DNA of 64,000 nt from assembly GCA_002077045.2 (NCBI GenBank), contig KZ111141.1:1344625-1408624 (forward strand), given 5' to 3'. The DNA is from Rachicladosporium sp. CCFEE 5018 (Eukaryota > Ascomycota > Dothideomycetes > Cladosporiales > Cladosporiaceae). Every line of letters starts with the position of its first letter. Position 1 is the first letter of the stretch. Below are positions 53,869-64,000 of this stretch, piece after piece. A program made the position numbers and the translations under genes. Under the pieces are notes generated by a model. That model worked only from the letters and a program-made list of their open reading frames with translations. It was not told where the DNA came from and made no database searches.

Positions 53869-54892
53869 TTGGCTCACACCCCCTTTCCCACCCTCGACAG
53901 CGCCTCCGCCGCCGACGGGAGGGCGCTGCGCGCTCGGAAGATCGACGAAAAAAAGGATCGGTCGACGCTAGCGGGAGCCCGGTGAAGCACTCCTATTGAC
54001 CTGATTGCACTCCGCTGCAGATCCGAAGATCCACGGCAATCAGTCGCGTGTTGGCAGCCTACTCGATGCGGAATGTTCGGAACTTGCTGAATATATACCC
54101 AACTTCCAGATCTGCACAAACAGCATGACTGGCAGGACATCGTATATCTCAACATCGCAGCATCAGCATGTCGCAGGATGTCTTTGACGCTTCCAAGTGG
54201 TATTGCTGAGGCATATGATATGCGCATTGCGTGTTTTGATCTTGCATGTGCAGGATGTCGCTGCCCTCCGCCGCCGGGGCAGACTTGGTCTTAGCGCACG
54301 TTGTTCGCTTTCCTGGCTTCCGACACATGCTTCATGTCTTCGTAGACACATGTGCGCATCCAAGCTCGTGCTGCAGCGCGCTCATCGGCTCATGACCAGG
54401 ACTGATAGCCTTGCTATGCTAGAATCACGCATATGCTGACGCGCAGTCTGGCGGCAAGGCCACCATCATCATCCAGGGACCTGCTCAGGCTGACGAACCC
54501 GCACATCTGGAGGTGTCCATCACATCGTCACGCGCTCTTTCGAACCAGACTGGCGCGTCTTCCGGGCTGCAGGAGCGTATGGCCGAGGTCGTTTGAGGGA
54601 CTTGCAAAGCAAGACTCCTTCAATCTCTACCAAGCGACTATCCGGCGAACAAGAAGTAGATGCATACAGCAAAGCGACAGTGAAGGGAAAAGACTCATTA
54701 TTGACAAAGACTGAAGTGCAGTCAGCGCCAAGTCACCAGGCAGCCGTTGCAATACCTATTTCGGGACGCCATCACTTCCTTCGAAGGATCCTATTGGCTA
54801 GGACTTCGCCCTCTCGCTGTAGCTTGGCAAACAATCCGGCATTCACCTCACAGAAGCGACAATCTTCGAGTGCGTGATTGGACTTCGACAAG

Positions 54893-55773
54893 ATGCTGGC
54901 ATCAGGCTTCACGAACGCCCCCGTGTCACAGGCTCTGGTCGTGGCCACCGTAGCCGGCGCCATCGCAGCCAGCTTGACGGACACGAAGTACTTCCTGTGG
55001 ATCGAAGTGCGGCCACATCTGTTGGACTACCTTCAGTACTGGCGGCTCTTGACATGGCCTCTCGTTTTCACGAACAGCACCGAAGTGCTCTTCGGCACCA
55101 TGACACTCTACCAGCTGCGTGTCATTGAGCGCCTTTGGGGAAGCAGGAAGTTTGCTGTACGCCAAAACGCCACTTGTTCAGAGCCGCACAGAAGCATGGT
55201 GACTGACAGGTAAGTGTGCAGTCCTTCATTGTCTCGACATACATCTACACTGCTCTCATACCTCCCGTACTGCTTGCCGTGATCATTCGGCCGCTTTCAT
55301 TCGGTCGTGTCAACTACCTACCTGCTGGACCAACGGCGATGATCTTTGCTCTACTGGCCCAGTATCACGCATCGATCCCATACTCGTACAAGTACCGACT
55401 CTCCTCGAGTGTGGCACCCACAACACCTGATGGACAGGCTCATGGTCTGCTGCTTACTTCGAAAGCGACCTCGTACCTACTGCCGCTCCAGCTTGCATTG
55501 TCGCAGCTACCCGGGTCTGCAATTGCAGCAGGCGTAGGCTGGATCCTAGGCTTCGCCTACCGGAGAGAGTTGCTACCAGGCACTGTCAAGTGGAGACTGC
55601 CATACTGGGTACTGGGTGGTGTAGAGCAGAAGCAGCGGTATGACAGCTTACGAAGGCGGATGGAGGGTGAGGCTGGACGGGCGAGTGGTGTGGAGACGAA
55701 TGCTGGCCAAGGTGGTGCACGCAGGCGAGGAGGAGTCGGCGGCTTCATCGATCAGTTCAGAGGAAGTGGTTGA
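54893..55773 (+). CDS. Rhomboid-like DSC complex subunit 2 / UBAC2-type protein
   Basis: A 271-residue polytopic protein in two exons. The intron at 55157-55221 (65 nt, GTACGC...GCAG) joins ERLWGSRKFA to SFIVSTYIYT. A nearer acceptor at 55209 (GACAG) is out of favour because it leaves extra codons in a conserved stretch. The layout is that of the rhomboid pseudoprotease family represented by fission-yeast Dsc2 and human UBAC2: WIEVRPHLLDYLQYWRLLTWPLVF, then TLYQLRVIERLWGSRK, and later helices around NYLPAGPTAMIFALLAQYH. No catalytic Ser/His pair is seen. Fungal Dsc complexes are Golgi/ER E3 ligases that activate SREBP. The C-terminus is Gly/Arg-rich with no clear UBA domain. A Derlin-like assignment is the alternative. 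Confidence 0.75.
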
Positions 55774-56625
55774 TGCTTGTAACAACCCTGATCATGCTGC
55801 TTCGCCATCGACATAATGGGAGCTGACTGTGCATGAGCTCGTCCATGCAGGCCAAGCTTTAAGTCGATATATCGGGTAAGAAGCTTCGCATACATTTATG
55901 CGACGGATCTGCGTCATATATGCTGATCCCATAAGACCTTGAATTCGTAAGGTATGGTAATGCCTCAGGACTTGAGTGACCCGGCTCGTGGTGCATTATT
56001 GCATGGTGAATGAGACTATGGATCTCTCAAGTCCTCGAGTCAAGCCCGTGAATCCCGCCGCCTTGGCGAAGTGTTGACCTCTCACGCGCTCAAGATAGCC
56101 GCCGAGGAGCATCCTCCTCACATCACGCCTAACCACCTCCACATCGACAAACCCATCGGAACACGCGTTATGATTCGTCTCTTTCATCGTGCATTCGCTT
56201 AATTGCTGCAGGTAGGTCTCTAAGCATTCGTTCTGCGGCTCTACCCTGGTCCAAAATAGTTGCACCCGTCTCGTTTCCCACGGCATCTCTCGCCCATTGT
56301 CCTACTGTCCAACCTATCACCGGTCTCACTCTGCTTACCTCTCACGACATCTGCTGTGCGCGTCTACTGCAAACACACAGTCACGGCCGTGCTCGCGCTC
56401 ATGGCGCGTCAACCGCAACGGGAAGTTCTGCACGCGTGAGCCGACGCCTTGTTGGTTCTCGAGCCCTCTGCGAGCTCCTACTCGCCAGCGCTCCCACGCC
56501 TCTCAACGGCTGTCACGACTATCCAACGCTGTACGGCCAAGATTGGCAGAGCTTAGTCCGCAGAAACGTGACTGCCCTGCGTGCATTGACGCCGGCCGTT
56601 GCTTCTGTACTGTGCCTCGAAAGGC
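55774..56625. other. Intergenic with a short open frame
   Basis: A minus-strand frame at 55999-56286 (96 codons) begins MPWETRRVQLFW and has coding-like composition with Cys-bearing QNECLETYLQQLSECTM. It has no homology I recognise and is not called as a gene. Confidence 0.3.
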
Positions 56626-59600
56626 ATGAGCCACCAACATGGCTTCCCACCACCCCCTCCACCTCCCTCTGAGCCGTCGCCCGGCACGCCCGCAGGATCG
56701 TACTTCACGCAAGTCAGGCGCCGGGCTGCGGGCGTACAGCCGCCGTCTATCACTACGAACTTCCAGAGAACGCAAGGGGTGAATCTCAATTCACCGGTCG
56801 TTCCTTCGCCTCAGGCGCAGACTGCATTCCCTTACAGTCCTTCGACTCCAGTGGCTTCGAATCCGAGGATTACTGGGAGTGCACTTTTGGAACCTCAGTC
56901 CGCTGTCACTGCGGTGAGAGTGCAGCTGCCAGGACCACGAGGGGACAATATGGCTCAGCCGTATAATCCACGGCAATGGAGTGGACATGGGTCGCATCTG
57001 GCACGCTCGCAGCAGGCGAGTCCGCTGGCGAGAGATACGAGGGAAGTGACGGGTATGGAAGGTACGTTCGATTTGTCTGACCGGACATTGCCATATAAGC
57101 TACGAAGGAGCTGGTCGGTGGAGCTAGAGGATCGGGTGCTGACAGCTCGAGTCTGTAGCCGCAATGCCATCACCTCCACCGCCATACTCGCCAGAGAGTC
57201 CAGAAGCCACACTATCACCTCGCGGAGTTCGTCCATCGCCCGTGCTCGAGCAAGGCGGATTTGTCTCCTCACCACTGGCGTCCGAGTCATTCAACGCCGC
57301 AGCTCCAATGGCTAGCACACTGCGCCAATCACCGCAGCCGCCCATGTCACCAGCCTTCCCTCCACCACCTGGGCAGCTATCCCGCTACCGAGAAAGATCA
57401 GCATCGGGTCAGCGCCTTTTCAATACGATACAAAGCTTGACAAGTCGAGGGAAACAGCCAGTGAGCAATGAAGTGCCTGCGGGACACGCGATGTCATACC
57501 CGGTACCGGGCGAAGATAATAGACCACCAGCGGCACGGAGGGCGGCGTCGACAGGACACGTGTACCCATCGAACACTGCACCTCTACCAATGCGGCCGAC
57601 AGCAGGTCCATCGACTGGAAGGTCGTCGCCGGAAGCCCAGTGGCAGCCGGGTATGCCATTGCCTGGACCACCTCCTGGTCTACCTCCGACAGGTGCCCGA
57701 GCCCAAAGTCTGAATCGGTATCCAACAGCGACGTCCTCGCGGTCGAACACTTCGAGCTCCGCCTCAGTCAACGAGCAACAGCCTGTGCAAAGAAGAGCTG
57801 CCCAGCCATCATCCCTTGGTCCTGTCCCTCCGACCCCAGCTGATTGGGTGGAGGATCAAGATGAGGAGCCTCCGGGATCAGCAGACTTCGCCCGCCGCGT
57901 GAATGAGACTGTCATGCCGCCACTGCGAATTGACACGGGCGCACACCGTGAGTCGTCGCTGACTCGACGACCAGCGCAGCGAGACGCGAGTGCGCAAGGC
58001 ATACGGGAGCGAAGATCGAAGAGCAGAGCAAGTCGGGAGCCCGGGAGTAACGTCATGTCGCCTGTCAGCGACGACTCTCGACCGAGCGACTTACTGTTGT
58101 CAACAGTAGAAGGCTCGATCAGCCAGCGTCGAGAGCACTTACGGAAGATTTCAGTCTATGCCAGTGTCTCTGCATACGCGAACGCAATACCGCAGCGAAG
58201 TCCAAAGAACGAAGGCCAGGCACCCGAACGAGCCTCGTCCGCACAAGTGCCTGGCAATGTCCTCACGCCACCATACACACCTGCTATTGGCGGTCAGTCA
58301 GCGTACCACTCGTCGAAGCGACTAATGCCAGGCAGTGCATCTAGCGACCGTCCGATCTCGCACTTGCTACATGCGCCGATCGACCACTCCTCTAACATGC
58401 CTGCACCGCTGAGCCCAGCACGGCCGTCGTCGAGTGCATCGATCCAGCCGGTCCCCAAGTTGGAAGCATTCCACTTGCAAGCTCTTGAGCGACATCGTGC
58501 CTTCATTGAGAAAGAGGCGAATGCGACATCTGATGAGGAAAGGCTAGAGCTGTTTGCAACGTACCTGGTACACGAGTCTCGCTTGCGCAGAGACAGGTAT
58601 TCGACTGCCTACAACGCGATGGCAGGCGACATCGTCGACATGACACGCGACATGTGGCGGTCGTATACTGGTACTGGCAAGCGAGCTGTTACGCCTAGCA
58701 CATCGATGTCATCACTTGACCATACGATACCGTCTTGGGCCTCTGATGGTCGACCTGGGTCAGCGAATGCCAATATGCCTAGCTCAGCATCTTCGATGGG
58801 CGAATTCACGCCAGGCACAGATGCAAGCTCGATGGGTGACGCTGGCGACTTGATAGAGCGAGCAGAGCGGCAATGGGGAGAACAATTCAAGCCCTCCCTT
58901 TCGCCTATTCCGAGTATGGCTGTAAGCACTGTGCCTGATGAAGACGACTCCCGCGGTCGTGCGCCCAGCCGATGGTGGGAGAAGAGCGACTCCGGATCAG
59001 TCGGCAAGCCGGACCGCATCGTGAAGACACTGCGAGAAACAAAGTACATGGGCGTCACAGCAGCAACGCTGCAAGACGACCCTCGTGACTCGCCAGATCC
59101 GCTTCGGTCCACACCAACACCCGGCACCAGCTCATTCGCTCTCGCCCACAACGAGTACCCTCCAGAGAAGGTCGGCTGGCACGAAGGCGATGACTTCAAT
59201 ACCCCAATGGCCACTCCTGCGAAGCCAGGTGCCGAACGCAAACCTTCTTCGTCAGGCGCCGAGCAGCTCGACATCTCCCGTCTAATCACTCTTCCTCCGC
59301 CCTACCCACGTCATCATCCCGCAGTCAACAACAGCCATCCCCTCCTCTCCGACCTCCGCACGAACCATCGACAGCTGGCAGATCGCACAGATATACAGAC
59401 TATCCAGGACGCCTACCTGGAGAAAGACTTCAGCGTCCAGCGATCTCAGCACGAGGAATCCAAGTCTCGCCGTCTGGCGCTCCGAACCTCAATCCAGGAC
59501 AAACTGAACTCCGGCGGCATTTCCTTCGCCGGCGCAGCAGAAGCCGAAGCTTCATTCGACGCCGCGGAAGCCGAGCGCGGCAAGACTGCACCTCGCGCAA

Positions 59601-60502
59601 ACTTCGACACGTTCGAAGCAGCCGTCTCGCATCCGCTGAATACGCTTCTCACGGCCCGCCTCGAGACAGCAAATACATCCATCGCCTCCCTGCGCGCCGA
59701 CCTCGAAGCCCACGGCTCCGCGTCCGATGCGAATGAGACTCAAGAAGAAGGCGATGAGCGACCCGAACGTCTCGAGAAGTTGACACTACTCAAATGGCTG
59801 TTCGAAGCGCGTGAAGGATTGCACAAGGAGATGTTTGAACTGCATGCGCAGCGAGGCGAGAAGTACGCGGAGGTCATACTCACGCCATATCGACTTGCGC
59901 ATCAACAGGCTAAGCTCGATGAGGCGGAGGCGTTCTTTGCGAAAGACTCGAAGGAGCGGCAGGCGCAGTTTGCACGTGAGGCAGCGAAACGCTTCGCTGA
60001 GCTTGAAGGGGTCGTTGAGTGGAACGTCAGCCGCGGTGTGGAAGACCAGCTCAGCGCATTCTGGGATATTGCGCCGGGCTTGCTGGGCACTGTGCAGCTC
60101 GTTCCCTGTCATGACGAAGAAGCGCTCGGCAGAGTCGAGGTCATGATCCCGCCTGCTGAGTATGATGAGAATCCTGGGCTGAAAGAGTGGCCGCTGCAGT
60201 ACCTTTACTCACTGCTATCTCATGCGGAGAAGTCGGCTTATCAGTTCATTGAAAGTCAAATCAATTTGCTATGCTTGTTGCATGAGGTGCGCAGCGCGAG
60301 GGTAAAAGTCGAGGGAAGGTTCGAGGGCAGAGATGGGGCTGGGAGGGAGCAGGAGAGACTTGACGCGGAGTTGAAGGAGAAGGTTGGTGAAGTTGAGAGA
60401 CTCTGGGGTGAAGCGCTTGGGGAAGGCTTGGAAGGGTGTAAGATTGCTGTTAGGGAGTGGTTAGAGGGGCGAGGGGGATGGGTTGAGGGACTCGAGGGTT
60501 GA
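56626..60502 (+). CDS. Large conserved-looking fungal protein, disordered N-terminus and helical C-terminus
   Basis: About 1259 residues in two exons. The 97-nt intron at 57062-57158 (GTACGT, GCTGAC branch, TGTAG) joins TGMEG-type sequence to AAMPSPPPPYSPES across a split Ala codon. I do not recognise the family. The first 450 residues are Pro/Ser-rich with PPxY-like sites (SPPPPYSP; LPPPYPRHH later) that could bind WW domains. A structured stretch follows around FHLQALERHRAFIEKEANAT and ESRLRRDRYSTAYNAM. The last 350 residues are predicted largely helical, with long charged segments and a conserved-looking block FWDIAPGLLGTVQLVPC and MIPPAEYDENPGLKEWPLQYLYSLLSHAEKS. It has no membrane helix or signal peptide. 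A scaffold or cytoskeletal role is speculative. Confidence 0.75.
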
Positions 60503-60593
60503 TGCTCTTGTTCTGGTCTGTCTTCTAGCAAGCGTTCAAGCGAGAGTTACTACTTTGTCATACATTCATCATTTCCCGTCAGGGCGCCAATAT

Positions 60594-60918
60594 CTACCAC
60601 ACTTTCTTTCCCTTGCTCCCATCTTCGACGCCCTTGGCGAGATTGGCAGTACCGTTCTCGATGCCATTTGTGAGGCCCTGCAGCCCGTCACCGACTGCCT
60701 TCGTGCCGGTCGTGTTGTTGATCGTTTGGCCTACGCCACGGCCTGCTGCGCCGACTACGCCGCCGACGGTGCCTGTGAGGCCGCCGACTGCTGCGCCGAG
60801 CTGGATGGGTATGTGAGTGGGAGGCGGATTGTGGATGAAAACTAAGGTGGCTTACTGTGCCTGTGACTCCAGTGATGGCACCAGTCACACCTTTGTTGTT
60901 TGAGTTGTCGAGAGGCAT
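60594..60918 (-). CDS. Small Gly-rich hydrophobic protein
   Basis: Two exons are joined by a 55-nt intron at 60801-60855 (GTAAGC donor, CCAG acceptor, phase 0), giving 89 residues. It starts MPLDNSNNKGVTGAITGVTG and continues LGAAVGGLTGTVGGVVGAAGRG, then QTINNTTGTKAVGDGLQGLTNG, ending in a charged KGVEDGSKGKKVW tail. The GxxxG-rich alternation of G, A, V and T resembles small fungal glycine-zipper-like membrane or stress proteins. No specific family is identified. The splice join extends a Gly/Val/Thr pattern smoothly, which supports the model. Neither exon alone reaches a typical ORF cutoff. Confidence 0.55.
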
Positions 60919-61715
60919 ATTACTTGATGCTACAGTATCTGACGCGAGAGTTGGTTGGACTATTAGTACAGATCGAGACTATGGTAGCGAGGGAAAGCTT
61001 GCTCGACTATATAGCCTACATGTACTTGTTGACTGCCTCCTACACGTATGCCCAGTGAGCTTCCCAACCCTCCATCGCGTGCGTTCTGCAAGGCGTCGTC
61101 ATATCATCAATCCGCGTGTTTCATCTCCATCGCAGCCTGATCATCACGTGTCAACGTATATTGCGGGATTGTCCGCTCCGGCCAGGCTTGGCGCAACTTC
61201 CGTAAATTTATCCTTTGTCAGGTCTCTGGCAGCAGTCGCTGGCTTTGGCTTGCTCCTTCACCCCATACCATCACATCAACAACACTCCCGCACCTGCTCT
61301 TTTCCACTACAACCCGCTCCTCTACCGCTCACCGCAAGAGGCGCACCCAAAAAAAGTTGAAAAGACCCAGAAAACCCTGTCCCTTTGTCGAGGCCACTTT
61401 CGCTCGACCAAGGCTATCACCACCTGCACATCTGACGCGCGAGCAGTGAAAGAGACAAGTGTAAGTAACAGGCACTGGTTGAGGCGGACAGAGATCCTCA
61501 GGCGCTGACATCGCATGCGTGTAGACAATCTCCGCCGACAGGAGATCTCACTCGCGACTTTACTCCCCCACCGACAAATCTAAGACAAACGTAGGTTCAC
61601 TCTTTGTCACGCCCCTTCCGGAAGACTTCAGTACAATCGATCGCGATCGCGCGCTAGCTCAGGCATACGCGAAGCATCACGCGGATTCTGACTTCTTCTC
61701 CACAGCACCGCAAAC
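60919..61715. other. Upstream/5'-UTR region of PAB1
   Basis: Two probable 5'-UTR introns are seen: 61461-61524 (GTAAGT, GCTGAC branch, TAG) and 61591-61705 (GTAGGT, TCTGAC branch, ACAG). An A-rich tract (seven As at 61349-61355 followed by GTTGAAAAG) lies in the probable leader. It resembles the A-rich 5'-UTR tracts through which PAB1 mRNAs can be autoregulated; function here is inferred. Confidence 0.5.
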
Positions 61716-64000
61716 ATGTCTGACATCCAAGCCTCCACCTCCCCAGCCGGCGATGCTGGTCAAGCCGCCTCTCCTCCTCCCGCCGACGCGCCTGCCACCA
61801 ACGGCACTTCTGCACTCAACACCAACGTCCCCAGCGGAGCCGACATGGAGACTCCCGTCAGCGCTGCCCCTTCAAACGCCAACCCCAACTCCGCTTCCCT
61901 CTACGTCGGTGAGCTGGACTTCTCCGTCACTGAGGCCATGCTTTTCGAGCTGTTCTCCAGCATCGGTCAAGTTGCCAGCATCCGTGTCTGCCGTGACGCT
62001 GTCACTCGTCGTTCGCTCGGTTACGCCTACGTCAACTTCAACGCTGCCTCCGATGGTGAGCGTGCGCTTGAGGAGCTGAACTACACTCTCATCAAAGGCA
62101 AGCCTTGCCGTATCATGTGGTCGCAGCGCGATCCCGCTCTGCGCAAGACTGGTCAGGGCAATGTCTTCATCAAGAACCTCGATGCCGCGATTGACAACAA
62201 GGCACTCCACGACACTTTCGCCGCATTTGGCAACATCCTCAGCTGCAAGGTCGCGCAGGACGAGACTGGTGCTTCCAAGGGCTACGGCTTCGTACATTAC
62301 GAGACTGCCGAGGCTGCCAGCTCTGCGATCAAGAGCGTCAACGGGATGCTACTAAACGAGAAGAAGGTGTTTGTCGGCCACCACATCCCGAAGAAGGACC
62401 GCATCAACAAGTTTGAGGAGATGAAGGCCAACTTCACCAACATCTACGTCAAGAACATCGAGCTCGAGGCGACCGACGACGAATTCCGCGCGCTCTTCGA
62501 GAAGTACGGCGACATCACTTCTGCTTCGCTTGCTCACGACAACGAGGGCAAGAGCCGTGGCTTTGGCTTCGTCAATTACATCAATCACGAGGATGCCGGT
62601 CGCGCTGTCGATGAGCTGCACGATTCGGACTTCAAGGGTCAGAAGCTGTACGTTGGGCGTGCGCAGAAGAAGCATGAGCGTAAGGATGAGCTGCGTAGGC
62701 AGTACGAGGCTGCACGCCAGGAGAAGAGCGCCAAATACCAAGGCGTGAACCTGTACGTCAAGAACTTGGCCGACAACGTCGACGACGATGAGCTTCGCAA
62801 GATCTTCGAGGCTTTCGGTGCGATCACCTCTGCCAAGGTCATGCGCGACACTCAGCCCGCCGACGAGGTCGAGGGCGGCACTCCGGCTGAAGAGGAGAAG
62901 AAGGACGAGACCGATGAGAAGAAGGAGGACAAGAAGGAGGAGGAGGAGGAGAAAAAGGACACTGATGTCGATGACTTGACACAGAAGCTCGATACTGCGA
63001 CCATCGGCGGCGAGAAGAAGGTTCTCGGTCGTAGCAAGGGCTTCGGCTTCGTCTGCTTCTCGAACCCGGACGAGGCCACCAAGGCCGTCACGGAGCTCAA
63101 CCAGAAGATGATCCACGGGAAGCCACTCTACGTGGCTCTTGCCCAGCGTAAGGAGGTTCGCAAGACCCAGCTCGAGGCTTCCATCCAGGCACGCAACCAG
63201 AGCCGCATGCAGCAGCAGGGCCCAGTCCCCGGCATCCCACCTCAATTCATGCAGCCGCAGGTCTTCCTCGGCCCCAACGGCCAGCCCATGATGATGCCAA
63301 CTCCTGGTGCTCGTGGCCAGATGCCCTTCATGGGTATGCCACCTCAAGGCCAGCGCGGTGGGTTCCCCGGCATGCCTCAACAAGGCGGTCGTGGCGCGCC
63401 TCCCGTCATGCCTCAGATGCCATACGGCATGCCTCCTCAGATGGCTTTCGGTCCTGGCGGCTTCCAGAACCCCGCTGCTTATGCCCAGCTTATGCAGGCG
63501 GCGCAGCAGCAGGCAGCGCAGATGGGTCGCCCAGGTGCCGGTCGTGGTGGACCTATGCAGGGTATGCCGATGATGCCTGGTATGCCCGGCATGCCTCCTC
63601 AGATGATGGGCCAGATGGGTCCCGGTTGTGGTGGCTTTGGTGGCCCAGGTGGTCGTGGCGGTATGATGGGTGGTATGCGCGGCGGCATGGAGGATCCTCG
63701 TGGCCGTGCGCCAGGTCGTGGTCCTCAGGGCCCGGGTCTGGATGTTCAGCAGCTGCAGTCGATGCCTCCTCAGCAGCAGAAGCAGATGCTCGGTGAGGCG
63801 CTGTACCCCAAGATCCACGCCCAGCAGCCCGAGCTCGCTGGCAAGATCACCGGTATGCTTCTCGAGATGGACAACCAGGAGTTGCTTGGCCTGTAAGTCC
63901 CCCTTACTCCTCTCACCTCCAACACATCACTAACATGAATACAGCACCACCGACGACGACGCCCTCCGCCAGAAGGTCGACGAAGCCATGAACGTCTACG
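61716..64000 (+). CDS. PAB1: Poly(A)-binding protein, 3' end beyond window
   Basis: Cytoplasmic PABP with four RRMs: LYVGELDFSVTEAML and YAYVNF (RRM1), NVFIKNLDAAIDNKALHDTF and GYGFVHYE (RRM2), NIYVKNIELEATDDEFRALF and GFGFVNYI (RRM3), NLYVKNLADNVDDDELRKIF and GFGFVCFS (RRM4). RRM4 carries an acidic/Lys-rich insertion (EEEKKDETDEKKED...), common in filamentous fungi. A Met/Gly/Pro-rich linker follows, then the MLLE/PABC domain (QMLGEALYPKIHAQQPELAGKITGMLLEMD). An intron at 63893-63944 (GTAAGT, CTAAC branch, ACAG) joins ELLGL to TTDDDALRQKVDEAMNVY, which runs to the window edge. It binds poly(A) tails and eIF4G, and links mRNA stability to translation. Confidence 0.97.

Larger units (their letters stand above)
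52337..54892. other. 2.5-kb intergenic region with tRNA-like elements
   Basis: No convincing protein gene. It contains two minus-strand tRNA-like sequences (listed separately). CCGCCGCC-rich motifs occur upstream of each, and a similar plus-strand motif lies near 54256. The last 400 bp form the 5' region of the rhomboid-like gene. One 153-codon minus-strand frame (53268-53729) has no domain and was not accepted. Confidence 0.45.

Noticed and set aside
62352..63818. A 488-codon minus-strand open frame opposite PAB1
   Set aside because: A shadow of the repetitive PAB1 coding sequence (Leu/His/Arg-rich); no recognised domain.

Overview
This is a nuclear chromosome segment from a filamentous ascomycete. 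The evidence is short spliceosomal introns (about 44-115 nt, GT-AG or once GC-AG, with CTGAC/TACTAAC-like branch sites), an intron-bearing nuclear tRNA, and fungal housekeeping genes: polyubiquitin ending in an extra Gln, PAB1, YME1/iap-1, the complex I 51-kDa subunit, ERG27, RAM1 and a DSC-type rhomboid protein. The moderately high GC and the style of the lineage-specific families fit Dothideomycetes, perhaps a Capnodiales/Mycosphaerellales black fungus. That placement is inference. There is no operon structure; genes lie on both strands.

Left third (0-20 kb): a disordered protein running off the left edge; tRNA-Ser(GCU) with a 41-nt intron and two decayed 3' copies nearby; a DUF1295/steroid-reductase-like membrane enzyme; two related F-box genes, each broken as sequenced; a thioredoxin-domain protein; an MDR oxidoreductase; a predicted type I membrane protein; a small dsRNA-binding-domain protein; a 2.9-kb gene-poor stretch; three-unit polyubiquitin; and a BRAP2/ETP1-like RING plus ZnF-UBP protein.

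Middle (20-38 kb): a membrane-anchored histidine acid phosphatase; two divergent members of an unrecognised family with a HELAH zinc-protease-like motif; complex I NUO-51; a hypothetical coiled-coil protein; a divergent pair made of a STAND/NACHT-like protein without a P-loop and an AAA+ ATPase; a decayed gene; and an arginase-like protein with altered metal-ligand motifs.

Right part (38-64 kb): the YME1-type i-AAA protease; farnesyltransferase beta; a CorA-like protein; an MFS transporter; a third HELAH protein; ERG27 with a GC-AG intron; a poly(A)-polymerase-like protein with a C-terminal MJ1316 (DUF504) domain, split by an artificial 100-N gap flanked by a perfect 300-bp duplication; a 2.5-kb intergenic region with two tRNA-like elements; a DSC2/UBAC2-like rhomboid protein; a 1259-residue conserved-looking fungal protein; a small Gly-rich protein; and PAB1, which runs off the right edge.

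The best candidate for something undescribed is the HELAH family. Three divergent paralogues in 64 kb keep HELAH, then exactly 28 residues, then Glu in an E-x-G-x(2)-YE-x-Y-x-FGG block. That is the layout of a gluzincin-type active site. Second is the divergent STAND-like/AAA+ pair. All introns and domain calls were read by eye from the sequence; no database search was possible.
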